Origin: Streptomyces diastatochromogenes
Lineage (GTDB): Bacteria > Actinomycetota > Actinomycetes > Streptomycetales > Streptomycetaceae
Assembly: GCF_002242805.1 (NCBI RefSeq)
Contig: NZ_MCGQ01000012.1
Coordinates: 248,001 to 312,000 of the forward strand
Direction of reading: 5' to 3'
Length of the DNA: 64,000 bases
Below, one piece after another: positions 25,215 to 35,567 of the stretch (position 1 is its first letter; the number at the start of each line of letters is the position of its first letter). The notes under the pieces were generated by a model. The model had not been told where the DNA came from. It saw only the letters and a list, made by a program, of their open reading frames with translations, and made no database searches. The translations under genes were made by a program, and so were the position numbers.

Positions 25215-25898
25215 ATCAGCACCGAGCCCCGCATCAACGACCGGATTCGCGTTCCCGAGGTGCGACTTGTCGGTCCCAGCGGCGAGCAGGTCGGGATTGT
25301 CCCGCTTGCCAAGGCCCTGGAGCTTGCGCAGGAGTACGACCTCGACCTGGTCGAGGTGGCGGCGAACGCCCGTCCGCCGGTCTGCAAGCTCATGGACTAC
25401 GGGAAGTTCAAGTACGAGTCGGCCATGAAGGCCCGTGAGGCGCGCAAGAACCAGGCGCACACGGTCATCAAGGAGATGAAGCTCCGGCCGAAGATCGACC
25501 CGCACGACTATGACACCAAGAAGGGTCACGTCGTTCGGTTCCTCAAGCAGGGCGACAAGGTCAAGATCACGATCATGTTCCGTGGTCGCGAGCAGTCCCG
25601 GCCCGAGCTGGGCTACCGGTTGCTGCAGCGCCTCGCGGAGGACGTCCAGGAGCTGGGGTTCGTGGAGTCGAACCCGAAGCAGGACGGCCGCAACATGATC
25701 ATGGTTCTCGGTCCGCACAAGAAGAAGACCGAGGCGATGGCCGAGGCTCGCCAGGCGCAGGAGGCCCGGAAGGCGGAAGCGAAGGCCAACCCCGGTCGTT
25801 CGCAGAACGCCGCTGACCTCGACCTCGAGGACGCCGAAGGCGCCGACAGCGTCGAGGCATCCGCCGAGGCCCCTGCCGAGGCATCCGCCGAGGCGTGA
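25215..25898 (+). CDS. infC: translation initiation factor IF-3
   Basis: A 227-residue IF-3. The coding sequence is taken from AUC 25215 because GAGGAGG (25204-25210) stands 4 bases before it and the frame then gives the conserved start [19 protein letters not shown]. No ATG/GTG/TTG lies between the ribosome-binding site and residue 16. The N-domain (to about residue 75) has '[15 protein letters not shown]', the C-domain (about 85-175) '[18 protein letters not shown]'. An Ala/Glu-rich tail (about 190-227) is typical for Streptomyces. IF-3 binds the 30S subunit and rejects non-AUG starts, so its own AUC start permits autoregulation. Confidence 0.93.
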   Translation: MSTEPRINDRIRVPEVRLVGPSGEQVGIVPLAKALELAQEYDLDLVEVAANARPPVCKLMDYGKFKYESAMKAREARKNQAHTVIKEMKLRPKIDPHDYDTKKGHVVRFLKQGDKVKITIMFRGREQSRPELGYRLLQRLAEDVQELGFVESNPKQDGRNMIMVLGPHKKKTEAMAEARQAQEARKAEAKANPGRSQNAADLDLEDAEGADSVEASAEAPAEASAEA

Positions 25899-25952
25899 TC
25901 CCGGGGGACGCGAGTCCCCAGGATGTAACCGATACAAGAGCGACGTTCCACC

Positions 25953-25976
25953 GTGCCCGGTTTCGCGACCGGGCAC
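25953..25976 (+). other. intercistronic hairpin infC-rpmI
   Basis: Perfect 9-bp stem GTGCCCGGT/ACCGGGCAC with loop TTCGCG lies 33 bases before the rpmI start. There is no T run, so it more likely affects RNA stability, processing or the access of ribosomes or L20 than termination. Confidence 0.6.
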
Positions 25977-26008
25977 CGGAACGCCACCGACGAGGAGAGA
26001 ACGGCGCT

Positions 26009-26203
26009 ATGCCGAAGAACAAGTCGCACAGCGGTGCCAGCAAGCGCTTCAAGGTCACCGGCTCCGGCAAGGTGCTCCGTGAGCGCGCCGGCAAGCGCCA
26101 CCTGCTCGAGCACAAGTCGTCCCGCGTGACGCGCCGCCTCACCGGCAACGCCGAGATGGCCCCGGGCGACGCCGCGAAGATCAAGAAGCTTCTCGGCAAG
26201 TGA
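26009..26203 (+). CDS. rpmI: 50S ribosomal protein L35
   Basis: A 64-residue basic protein, [20 protein letters not shown] at the start, with '[12 protein letters not shown]' and C-terminal 'KIKKLLGK', diagnostic of bL35. ATG 26009 is preceded by GAGGAGAG. It is the second gene of the infC operon; the gap to rplT (98 bases) contains a GACCC/GGGTC stem at 26242-26261. Confidence 0.96.
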   Translation: MPKNKSHSGASKRFKVTGSGKVLRERAGKRHLLEHKSSRVTRRLTGNAEMAPGDAAKIKKLLGK

Positions 26204-26301
26204 CGTCGCGGCGCCAACTGAGCGCCGTACGTCTGGACCGGGACCCAATCGTTTCCGGGTCGTGTGAAGACCACCACGACCCCGCTACAAGGAGTTAACA
26301 A

Positions 26302-26685
26302 GTGGCACGCGTCAAGCGGGCAGTCAACGCCCACAAGAAGCGCCGGGCGATCCTCGAGGCGGCCTCCGGCTACCGCGGTCAGCGTTCGCGCCTGTACCGC
26401 AAGGCCAAGGAGCAGGTCACCCACTCGCTGGTCTACAACTACAACGACCGCAAGAAGCGCAAGGGCGACTTCCGTCAGCTGTGGATCCAGCGCATCAACG
26501 CCGCTGCCCGCGCCAACGGCATCACGTACAACCGCTTCATCCAGGGTCTGAAGGCCGCGAACGTCGAGGTCGACCGCAAGATCCTCGCCGAGCTGGCCGT
26601 CAACGACGCGGGTGCCTTCGCGGCGCTCGTCGAGGTCGCGCAGAAGGCGCTGCCGGCGGACGTCAACGCGCCGAAGGCCGCGTGA
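26302..26685 (+). CDS. rplT: 50S ribosomal protein L20
   Basis: A 127-residue protein from GTG 26302 with AAGGAG upstream. '[17 protein letters not shown]' and '[20 protein letters not shown]' are diagnostic of bL20, which is needed early in 50S assembly. In Bacillus L20 represses its own operon by binding the leader RNA; the leader upstream of infC is the candidate target here. A terminator hairpin follows at 26718. Confidence 0.97.
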   Translation: MARVKRAVNAHKKRRAILEAASGYRGQRSRLYRKAKEQVTHSLVYNYNDRKKRKGDFRQLWIQRINAAARANGITYNRFIQGLKAANVEVDRKILAELAVNDAGAFAALVEVAQKALPADVNAPKAA

Positions 26686-26717
26686 CGCTGCGCTGGCCTT
26701 AGGCCGACGTGATTGTG

Positions 26718-26748
26718 CGGACCCGTGGGCTTTGTGCCTGCGGGTCCG
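26718..26748 (+). terminator. terminator of the infC-rpmI-rplT operon
   Basis: Stem CGGACCCG (26718-26725) and CGGGTCCG (26741-26748) with a 15-base loop that can pair further (GGGC with GCCT), 33 bases after rplT; a T-richer stretch (TTGCGTTGTG) follows. Confidence 0.7.
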
Positions 26749-26858
26749 TTGCGTTGTGCGGTGCGGCTCGGTTCGGCACCGCCGACGGCCGCCGTCGTGG
26801 CTGATCGCCGTTGCGGCGGAAAAGAGATGCGGAACTTGAACTGCTGAAGGTGAATGAC

Positions 26859-27719
26859 ATGCCCCCCGTCAGCCCCGAGCTGATCTCCCCCCGCTCCGCC
26901 CGTGTGAGCGCCGCGCGGCGGCTTGCCAAGCGGAACTTCCGGGGCAAGGACCGGCTGTTCCTCGCCGAGGGGCCGCAGGCCGTGCGGGAGGCCGCCGGGC
27001 ACCGGGTGGGCGGGGAGGCGACCCTCGTCGAGCTGTTCGCCACCGTGGAGGCCGCGGAGCGGTACGCCGACATCATCGGGGAGGCCCGCAGCGCCGGCGC
27101 CCGGGTGCATCTCGCCTCCGAGGACGTCATCGCCGACATCTCCACCACCGTCACCCCGCAGGGTCTGGTCGGTGTCTGCCGGTTCCTGGACACCCCCTTC
27201 GAGGACGTCCTCGCCGCCCGGCCGAAGCTCGTCGCCGTGCTCGCCCACGTCCGCGACCCGGGCAACGCCGGCACCGTGCTGCGCTGCGCGGACGCCGCCG
27301 GCGCCGAGGCGGTCGTCCTCACCGACGCCTCGGTCGACCTGTACAACCCCAAGGCCGTACGCGCCTCCGTGGGCTCCCTGTTCCATCTGCCGGTGGCCGT
27401 CGGCGTGCCCGTCGAGCGGGCCGTGCAGGGGCTGAAGGACGCCGGTGTGCGGATCCTCGCCGCCGACGGGGCCGGTGACCGCGACCTGGACGAGGAGCTG
27501 GACAAGGGAACGATGGGCGGGCCGACCGCCTGGGTGTTCGGCAACGAGGCCTGGGGGCTCCCGGAGGAGACCCGCGCCCTCGCCGACGCCGTCGTACGCG
27601 TCCCCATCCACGGGAAGGCCGAGAGCCTGAACCTCGCCACGGCCGCCGCCGTATGTCTCTATGCGTCGGCTCGTGCACAGCGCGCCTCCGGAGGGTGCCG
27701 AACCGTCACCGAGAGCTAG
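26859..27719 (+). CDS. RNA 2'-O-methyltransferase, SpoU/TrmH family
   Basis: A 286-residue protein from ATG 26859 with GAAGGTG upstream. The substrate-binding N-domain (about residues 10-105) includes 'FLAEGPQAVREA'. The SPOUT catalytic domain has motif 1 'LAHVRDPGNAGTVLRCADAA', motif 2 'FGNEAWGLPEE' and motif 3 'HGKAESLNLATAAAV'. Such enzymes methylate a ribose in 23S rRNA or tRNA using S-adenosylmethionine. Linkage to ribosomal genes favours rRNA. It resembles thiostrepton-resistance methylases at fold level only. Confidence 0.88.
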   Translation: MPPVSPELISPRSARVSAARRLAKRNFRGKDRLFLAEGPQAVREAAGHRVGGEATLVELFATVEAAERYADIIGEARSAGARVHLASEDVIADISTTVTPQGLVGVCRFLDTPFEDVLAARPKLVAVLAHVRDPGNAGTVLRCADAAGAEAVVLTDASVDLYNPKAVRASVGSLFHLPVAVGVPVERAVQGLKDAGVRILAADGAGDRDLDEELDKGTMGGPTAWVFGNEAWGLPEETRALADAVVRVPIHGKAESLNLATAAAVCLYASARAQRASGGCRTVTES

Positions 27720-27769
27720 TAGGGTGGCCAGCTCGGGGCCCTGCGCCGTCTGAGAGGTGGGGTACGGGG

Positions 27770-28915
27770 ATGAGTGTGGTCGGCACCAGCACTGCGCCGG
27801 ACGGGCGGGACGTGCGCCGCACACCCGCGCCCCGGCACGGCGACTGCGCCGAGACCGGCCTCGGCATCGACCCCGACCAGCTGCCCGACGGCCTCGTGGT
27901 CGCCGACGACCACGGCCGCGTGATCTGCTTCAACGCCGCCGCCGAACGCATCACCGCCCTCCGTGCCGCCGACGCCCTCGGGCAGCAGCTGGACAAGGCC
28001 CTGCCCCTGGAGGACCTGGAGGGCAGGCGCTGGTGGCAGCTCACCGACCCCTACGGCGGCCTCGCCATCCGGGTACGGCAGCCCGAGCGCAACCTGCTGC
28101 TGCCCGGGGGGAGGGAAGTGCTGGTCTCCGCCCGGTACGTGCGCGGAGAGCCCCTCGGGCCCGTGCGGCGGGTCGTCGTGTCGCTCCGCGACACCGAGGC
28201 CCGCCGCCGCACCGAGCGCAGCCACGCCGAGCTGATCGCCACCGTCGCCCACGAGCTGCGCTCCCCGCTGACGTCCGTGAAGGGCTTCACCGCCACGCTC
28301 CTCGCCAAGTGGGAACGCTTCACCGACGACCAGAAGCGGCTGATGCTGGAGACCGTCGACGCCGACGCCGACCGCGTCACCCGGCTCATCGCCGAGCTGC
28401 TGGACATCTCCCGGATCGACAGCGGGCGGCTGGAGGTCAGGCGCCAGCCCGTGGACATCGGCGCGGCCGTCGGACGCCACATCCAGGCCTACGTCGCCGC
28501 GGGACAGCCCGCCGACCGGTTCCTGCTGCGCATCGAGCAGCCGCTGCCCGCCCTGTGGGCCGACCCCGACAAGGTCGACCAGGTGCTCAGCAACCTGCTG
28601 GAAAATGCCGTGCGGCACGGCGAGGGAACCGTCACCATTGATGTCACGCCCTCGGCATCCCCGCGCGAAGGCGAGGAAACCGGCACGTCGGTCACGGTGA
28701 GCGACGAGGGGCCCGGCATCCCGGAGGAATCCATGAACCGCGTCTTCACCCGCTTCTGGCGGGGCAGCAAGCGCGGCGGCACGGGCCTGGGGCTCTACAT
28801 CGTCAAGGGCATCGTCGAGGCCCACGGCGGCACCATCACGGTCGGCCGCGCCACCGGCGGCGGCGCCGAGTTCCGATTTACGTTGCCCGTGGCCGCCCCG
28901 GCGTATCTCGCCTAG
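27770..28915 (+). CDS. orphan PAS-domain sensor histidine kinase (cytosolic)
   Basis: A 381-residue protein without membrane helices. A PAS domain (about residues 35-140, 'LPDGLVVADDHGRVICFNAAAERITA') precedes a HisKA helix pair with phospho-acceptor His161 in 'TVAHELRSPLTSVKGF'. The HATPase domain (about 255-378) has the N box 'NLLENAVRHGE', G1 'DEGPGIP' and G2 'GTGLGLYIVKG'. No response-regulator gene is adjacent, so its partner is elsewhere. The start is ATG 27770; the preceding gene ends 50 bases upstream. A soluble PAS suggests sensing of an internal cue such as redox state or a ligand. Confidence 0.88.
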   Translation: MSVVGTSTAPDGRDVRRTPAPRHGDCAETGLGIDPDQLPDGLVVADDHGRVICFNAAAERITALRAADALGQQLDKALPLEDLEGRRWWQLTDPYGGLAIRVRQPERNLLLPGGREVLVSARYVRGEPLGPVRRVVVSLRDTEARRRTERSHAELIATVAHELRSPLTSVKGFTATLLAKWERFTDDQKRLMLETVDADADRVTRLIAELLDISRIDSGRLEVRRQPVDIGAAVGRHIQAYVAAGQPADRFLLRIEQPLPALWADPDKVDQVLSNLLENAVRHGEGTVTIDVTPSASPREGEETGTSVTVSDEGPGIPEESMNRVFTRFWRGSKRGGTGLGLYIVKGIVEAHGGTITVGRATGGGAEFRFTLPVAAPAYLA

Positions 28916-29004
28916 CGGCCCGCGGGCCATTCGTCCACCCCCACCCCGTTAGACTCGGCCTTTGGCACCTTTGTGTCCTTCACGCGGCCCTCGCGAGTCG
29001 GTGA

Positions 29005-30164
<1,160 letters not shown>

Positions 30165-30165
<1 letters not shown>

Positions 30166-32678
30166 TGCGGGTCCCGCTTTCTTGGCTGCGGGAGTACGTC
30201 GACCTGCCGGCGACGGAGACCGGCCGCGACGTCCAGGCCAAGCTCATTTCCGCAGGTCTTGAGGTCGAGACCGTCGAGCACCTCGGCGCCGACCTCAAGG
30301 GCCCGCTGGTCGTGGGTCAGGTGCTGACCATCGAGGAGCTGGAGGGCTTCAAGAAGCCGATCCGCTTCTGCACGGTGAACGTCGGCCAGGCCAACGGCAC
30401 CGGCGAGCCCCAGGAGATCGTCTGCGGCGCCCGCAACTTCGCGGTCGGCGACAAGGTCGTCGTGGTCCTCCCGGGCGCCACCCTGCCGGGCGGCTTCTCC
30501 ATCGCCGCCCGCAAGACCTACGGCAAGACGTCCCACGGCATGATCTGCTCCACCGAGGAGCTGGGCATGGGCGACGACGGCAACCACGGCATCATCGTGC
30601 TGCCGCCGGAGACCGAGGTCGGCAAGGACGCCATCGAGCTGCTGGAGCTGGTCGACGAGGTCCTGGACATCGCCGTCACCGCCAACCGCGGCGACTGCCT
30701 GTCCATCCGTGGCGTCGCCCGCGAGACCGCCATCGCCTACGGCCTGCCGCTGCGCGACCCGGCGCTGCTCGACGTACCCGGCCCGAACGCGTTCGGCTAC
30801 CCGGTGCAGGTCTCCGACCCGGCCGGCTGCGACCGCTTCACCGCCCGCACCGTCACCGGTCTGAGCCCCGAGGCACGCTCCCCGATCTGGCTGCAGCGCC
30901 GGCTGCAGAAGGTCGGCATGCGCCCGATCTCGCTCGCCGTCGACGTCACGAACTACGTGATGATGGAGCTGGGCCAGCCCCTGCACGCCTACGACCGCGG
31001 CCTGGTCCAGGGCACCATCGGCGTGCGCCGGGCGGAGGAGGGCGAGAAGCTCGTCACCCTCGACGGCGTCGAGCGCAAGCTGCACGCCGAGGACCTGGTC
31101 ATCACCGACGAGCGCGGCCCGATCGGCCTCGCCGGCGTCATGGGCGGCGCCAACACGGAAATCGCCGACCACGACGACCTCGAGAACGCCACGTCCGACG
31201 TGGTCATCGAGGCCGCCCACTTCGACGAGGTCGCGATCGCCCGTACCGCCCGCCGCCACAAGCTGTCCTCGGAGGCCTCCCGCCGCTTCGAGCGGGGCGT
31301 CGACCCGGAGGCCGCCGCGGCCGCCGCGCAGCGGACCGTGGACCTGCTGGTGCTGCTCGCGGGCGGTACCGCCGAGGCCGGCGTCACCGAGGTCGTCGCA
31401 CCCTCCGCCCCGCACACGATCACCGTCCAGGCGAACCACCCGGACAAGGTCGCGGGCGTCGACTACGGCCGCGAGACCGTCGTCCGCCGCCTGCAGGAGA
31501 TCGGCTGCGACGTCTACGGGCAGGACGAGCTGATCGTCACCGTCCCGTCCTGGCGGCCCGACCTCTACGAGGCGAACGACCTGGCCGAAGAGGTCATCCG
31601 TCTGGAGGGCTACGAGAACCTGCCCTCCACACTGCCCAAGCTCCCCTCGGGCCGCGGCCTCACCCACCGGCAGCGGCTGCACCGCCGGGTCGGCCGCGCC
31701 CTGGCCGGCGCGGGCTTCGTCGAGGCGCCGAACTACCCGTTCGTCGGCGAGCAGGTCTTCGACCACCTCGGCCTGGCGGCCGACGACCCGGCCCGCCGCG
31801 TCGTGAAGCTGGTCAACCCGCTCAACGACGAGGAGCCCGCGCTCCGTACGACCCTGCTGCCCGGCCTGCTGGGTGCCCTGCGGCGCAACGCCGGCCGTGG
31901 CTCGCACGACCTGGCGCTCTTCGAGACCGGCCTGGTCTTCCTGCCGCACGAGGAGCAGCGCTCCGGTGGCCACCTGTCCGTCGACCGTCGTCCCACCGAC
32001 GAGGAGATCGCCGAGCTGAACGGCGCGCTGCCCGAGCAGCCGCGCCATGTGGCTGTCGTCCTCGCCGGGGCCCGTGAGCAGGCCGGCTGGTGGGGCGGTG
32101 GCCGTCCGTCCGGCTGGGCCGACGCGGTCGAGGCGGCGCGCGCCGTCGCCCGTGAGGCCGGTGCGGAGCTGGTCGTGCGCAAGGGGCAGTACGGTCCCTG
32201 GCACCCCGGCCGCTGCGCCGAGCTGGTGGTCGTCGCCGACGGCACGGAGCGGGTCGTGGGCCATGCGGGAGAACTCCACCCGCGGGTCCTCAAGGCCCTG
32301 GGGCTGCCCGAGCGCACCTGCGCGACGGAGCTGGACCTGGATGCGCTGGAGGCGGTGGGCGACGGTGTGCCGCAGGCGCCGTCCATCTCGTCCTTCCCGG
32401 TTGCCACGCAGGATGTCGCCCTCGTGGTCGACAAGCCCGTTCCCGCAGCTGAGGTCGAGGCGGCGCTGCGTTCCGGTGCGGGGGAGCTGCTTGAGTCCAT
32501 TCGGCTGTTCGACGTGTACGAGAACGCTGCACAGCTCGGCGAGGGCAAGAAGTCGCTGGCGTACGCGTTGCGCTTCCGCGCGGCGGACCGGACGCTGACC
32601 GTCGATGAGGCTTCGGCTGCTCGGGATGCGGCTGTTGCCCTGGCGGGCGAGCGTACGGGTGCGGTTCTGCGGGGCTGA
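30165..32678 (+). CDS. pheT: phenylalanine--tRNA ligase beta subunit
   Basis: An 837-residue subunit with the usual domain order: tRNA-binding OB fold (about residues 40-155), B3/B4 editing domain (about 215-390, '[28 protein letters not shown]'), B5 (about 410-485), a synthetase-like core and a C-terminal FDX-ACB anticodon domain (about 740-836). The B3/B4 site hydrolyses mischarged Tyr-tRNA-Phe. It is translationally coupled to pheS through TGATG. Full length. Confidence 0.97.
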
Positions 32679-32708
32679 TCGCCGTTGGGGTTCTGTTTGC
32701 GGCCGGCT

Positions 32709-32780
32709 GCGGGTTCGCCGTGGCCGGTCGCGCCCAAGCGGCGGAGCCGCATAGGGAACACAGCCCCGCGCCCCTGAGGG
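32709..32780. repeat. dispersed Streptomyces-type intergenic repeat
   Basis: The stretch contains CGCCGTGGCCGGTCGCGC, GCGGCGGAGCCGCAT and ACAGCCCCGCGCCCCTGA. From memory these phrases recur between genes in many Streptomyces genomes, often next to gene ends. It lies just after pheT. The inner GCGGC-GGA-GCCGC forms a hairpin that may terminate pheT transcripts. Only partial traces (GGGGCGCG) are seen elsewhere in the window. The remaining bases to 32952 hold no gene. Confidence 0.45.
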
Positions 32781-32952
32781 AGTCGACCCCGCCGGCAGCT
32801 GCATAAATGCGGGTTGGCCTGGGAGTTCTCACTCGTTCGGGTGGGAATCGGGAGGGATCTGGCCCTCCCGGGCCATGCCTCTCGACAGAATCGGACCGGC
32901 CTTTCGGGGTCGGTCCGTCTGCTCTGTCAGGCCCACATGGGGGACCAGAGGC

Positions 32953-33996
32953 ATGATCCGCATCAAGGCACGGGCACCCACCGCGCGGGGAGCCGTACTG
33001 CCCACGGTCTGGGGAGCCGTGGCGGTCACGTACAAGTTCGGCTGCCCGCTCGCCCAGCAGGAGGGGCTCGGTGCGCGCATCGTCACCAGCGCCGTGTTCT
33101 TCGCCGTCGGCACCGGACTGATATTCCATGTCCGCCATGCCCTGCTGCGCGAGCTGAGGCAGGTCCGCCGGGTCGCCGGCGCCGCCCAGAGCGTGCTGTT
33201 GCGGCCTCTGCCGCCCCGGCTCGACGGGCTGAACGTGGCGGCCGCCCAGCTGTCCGCCGACCGCGGCGCGGCCGTCGGCGGTGATCTCTACGAGGCCGTC
33301 GCCACCGAACACGGCGTCCGCGTGGTCATGGGCGACGTACGCGGTCATGGTCTCGCCGCCCTCGGCACCGTGGCCGCCGTCCTCGGCAGCTTCCGTGAGG
33401 CCGCCCACGACGAGGCCGAACTCACCCATGTGCTCCGGCGGTTGGAGCGGGCCCACGCCCGTCACCTGCGTGAGCGGGCCCGCACCGAACACCCGTGCAA
33501 CGGTGCCCAGGAGCCCGAGCACCCGGTTGCCGAGGAGTTCGTCACCGTCCTGCTCCTGGAGATCGCCCGGGACGGCGAGGTGCGCGCCCTCAACTGCGGT
33601 CACCCATGGCCGTACCTGCTCAGCGGCACCCGGGTGGAGCCCTTCACCGCGGCCGATCCGCTTCCGCCCCTGGGTCCGTTCCCACTCCCCGCGGAGCTGG
33701 AGGCGCACTCGTGCGGGCAGTTGCTCCCCGGGGATTCCCTGGTCCTCTTCACAGACGGGGCGGAGGACGCCAGGGATGCCCACGGCCGGTTCTTCTCACT
33801 GCCGACAGCGCTGAGGGAGGCGGTGCACGATCACCCGATGACGGCCCAGACGGTCCTCCGCACGGTCTTCACGTCCCTTCTGCACCACACAGCCGGCCGA
33901 CCCACGGACGACGTAGCGGTACTGGTCCTACGGAACGACCGAAGAAAATTCGAGTTCTCAGGGGCGCGCGCAAACGGCCAAGCCGCCGCTTTCTGA
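32953..33996 (+). CDS. membrane-associated PP2C/SpoIIE-type serine phosphatase
   Basis: A 347-residue protein. Two hydrophobic segments (about residues 15-60) precede the phosphatase domain (about 85-335) with 'GAAVGGDLYEAV', 'MGDVRGHGLAAL', 'LFTDGAEDAR' and 'DDVAVLVL', the metal-binding acidic motifs of the PP2C fold. In Streptomyces such proteins often dephosphorylate anti-anti-sigma factors; no anti-sigma partner is adjacent here. ATG 32953 has GGGGGA upstream. The gene is followed by a strong terminator overlapping its own end. Confidence 0.86.
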   Translation: MIRIKARAPTARGAVLPTVWGAVAVTYKFGCPLAQQEGLGARIVTSAVFFAVGTGLIFHVRHALLRELRQVRRVAGAAQSVLLRPLPPRLDGLNVAAAQLSADRGAAVGGDLYEAVATEHGVRVVMGDVRGHGLAALGTVAAVLGSFREAAHDEAELTHVLRRLERAHARHLRERARTEHPCNGAQEPEHPVAEEFVTVLLLEIARDGEVRALNCGHPWPYLLSGTRVEPFTAADPLPPLGPFPLPAELEAHSCGQLLPGDSLVLFTDGAEDARDAHGRFFSLPTALREAVHDHPMTAQTVLRTVFTSLLHHTAGRPTDDVAVLVLRNDRRKFEFSGARANGQAAAF

Positions 33997-34017
33997 GGGG
34001 GAGCCGGCGGCTTGGCC
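33976..34017. terminator. bidirectional-looking terminator after the PP2C gene
   Basis: Perfect 13-bp stem GGCCAAGCCGCCG (33976-33988) with its complement at 34005-34017, 16-base loop. The left arm lies within the last codons of the phosphatase gene. Confidence 0.75.
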
Positions 34018-34097
34018 GGCCTCTTGCGAGGACTCTCAGTCAACCGGCAGAACACGCTCCGCAATAGCGTGCACACGCTGCGGATGCGCGCACTCCG

Positions 34098-34114
34098 TTC
34101 ACACCCCGTGTGAA
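34098..34114 (+). promoter_or_regulatory. operator-like palindrome upstream of the TPR regulator
   Basis: TTCACAC-CCC-GTGTGAA is a perfect 7-bp inverted repeat. TACGCT at 34126-34131 could be the -10, so the palindrome would cover the -35 region of the gene starting at 34162. A 14/17 match lies at 36479-36495 upstream of a small membrane-protein gene. Confidence 0.6.
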
Positions 34115-34161
34115 AGCGGACGCACTACGCTGACGGCACCAGGCCACTCGGGGGGCAATCC

Positions 34162-35502
34162 ATGCAGCCCAACACTCTGCTCGACGCGATCCTGGACGAG
34201 GCGGGGATCTCGCACGCCGGTCTCGCCGCCCACGTCAACCAGGCGGGCCGGCGACGGGGCCTCGCGCTCCGGTACGAACACACCGCCGTGGCACGGTGGT
34301 TGAAGGGGCAGCGGCCACGCGGCCAGGTGCCCGACCTGATCTGCGAGGTGCTCGCCGGACGGCTGCACCGGCCGGTCACCCTGGACGACATCGGCCTCGG
34401 GGTGCCCGGCGAGCCCAGCACCCCGCACACCGGCTCGCTCTCCGGCTTCGTGGAGCGGGCCACCGCCCTGTGGCGCTCCGACGAACAGCAGCGCCCACAT
34501 GTGCTCGGCGCTCCCGCGGTCACCGGCACCCCGGCCGTGATGCCGGTGTGGGAGTGGGAGAACCCGCCCGAGGACGTGGACGTCTCCCGCGGCGGCCGGC
34601 ACCGGGTCACCGCGGCCGACATCGAGATGCTGCGCGCCGCCCGGACGCACTACGAGCAGATGTACCGGAAGGCGGGCGGTATCGCGACCCGCACCCGGAT
34701 CGTCGGGTTCCTCAACGCCGAGGCCGCTCCGCTGCTGCGCGGCAGCTACACCGACGCCACCGGCCGCCAACTGCACCGGGCCACCGGCGGGTTGGTGGCG
34801 ATCGCGGGCATCTGCGCGTACGACTCCGACGCGCACGGTCTCGCCCAGCGCTACTTCCACCAGGCGCTCCGGCTGGCAAAGGCCAGCGGGGACCGAGGGC
34901 TTGGCGCGTACGTGATCGCGCTGCTCGTCAACCAGGCGCTGTTCATGAAGGAGTACCGGCAGGCCGTCGCCTTCGCCGAGGCCGCGCTGCGCGCCGCGGG
35001 CCCGCACATCACCCCGGCCCTCGCCTCCGACCTGTACGCGATGCAGGCGAAGGCGTACGCCCACCTCGGCGACAGCAGCAGCGCCCTGTCCTGCATCCGC
35101 CGGGCCGAGACGGCCGCCGACCGCATCCGGCGCGGGTACGAACCCGACGAGACCGGCTATGTCCAGCCCGGCCTGGTCAACGTCCAGGTGGCCGAGGCGC
35201 TGCTCAGCCTCGGTGAACTCGCCGCCGCGCGGGAGCACGCGGCGGCCGCGGTCGACAACCCCGCCCACGACCGGGGCCGGGTGCACCGGCTCGCCATGCT
35301 CAGCACCATCGAACTGCGCCAGGGCAATGCGGACAAGGCGGTGGTCACCGCCGTGCAGATGGCCGAGCAGGCGCGCGGGATGGAGTCCCAGCGGCTGCGC
35401 GACAGACTCCGCGCGGTGCGCGAGCACTTGGTGAACTGCGGCTCGGCCGGGACCGCCGAAGCCGCCGAACTCATCGACGGAGCACTGCGCGTACCGCTGT
35501 AG
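34162..35502 (+). CDS. helix-turn-helix/TPR regulatory protein (NsdA-like family)
   Basis: A 446-residue protein. The N-terminal 70 residues ('TLLDAILDEAGISHAGLAAHVNQ', 'HTAVARWLKGQRP') look like an XRE-type HTH. From about residue 150 to 440 there are helical TPR-like repeats ('YFHQALRLAKASGDRGLGAY', 'YAMQAKAYAHLGDSSSALSC'). This layout is typical of a large Streptomyces family of developmental and antibiotic regulators such as NsdA. ATG 34162 follows GGGGGGCA. An operator-like palindrome upstream suggests autoregulation. Confidence 0.78.
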   Translation: MQPNTLLDAILDEAGISHAGLAAHVNQAGRRRGLALRYEHTAVARWLKGQRPRGQVPDLICEVLAGRLHRPVTLDDIGLGVPGEPSTPHTGSLSGFVERATALWRSDEQQRPHVLGAPAVTGTPAVMPVWEWENPPEDVDVSRGGRHRVTAADIEMLRAARTHYEQMYRKAGGIATRTRIVGFLNAEAAPLLRGSYTDATGRQLHRATGGLVAIAGICAYDSDAHGLAQRYFHQALRLAKASGDRGLGAYVIALLVNQALFMKEYRQAVAFAEAALRAAGPHITPALASDLYAMQAKAYAHLGDSSSALSCIRRAETAADRIRRGYEPDETGYVQPGLVNVQVAEALLSLGELAAAREHAAAAVDNPAHDRGRVHRLAMLSTIELRQGNADKAVVTAVQMAEQARGMESQRLRDRLRAVREHLVNCGSAGTAEAAELIDGALRVPL

Positions 35503-35515
35503 ACCCACTGTGGGT
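35503..35515. promoter_or_regulatory. 13-base palindrome between TPR regulator and NUDIX gene
   Basis: ACCCAC-T-GTGGGT is perfectly symmetric and starts right at the stop codon of the regulator gene. It may be an operator for the NUDIX gene 53 bases downstream or a short hairpin. Its sequence differs from the palindrome at 34098. Confidence 0.4.
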
Positions 35516-35567
35516 ACCCAGTCCCTGCTGCGATATTGCCACTTACTCGTCGGAAGGTGGCAGAACC

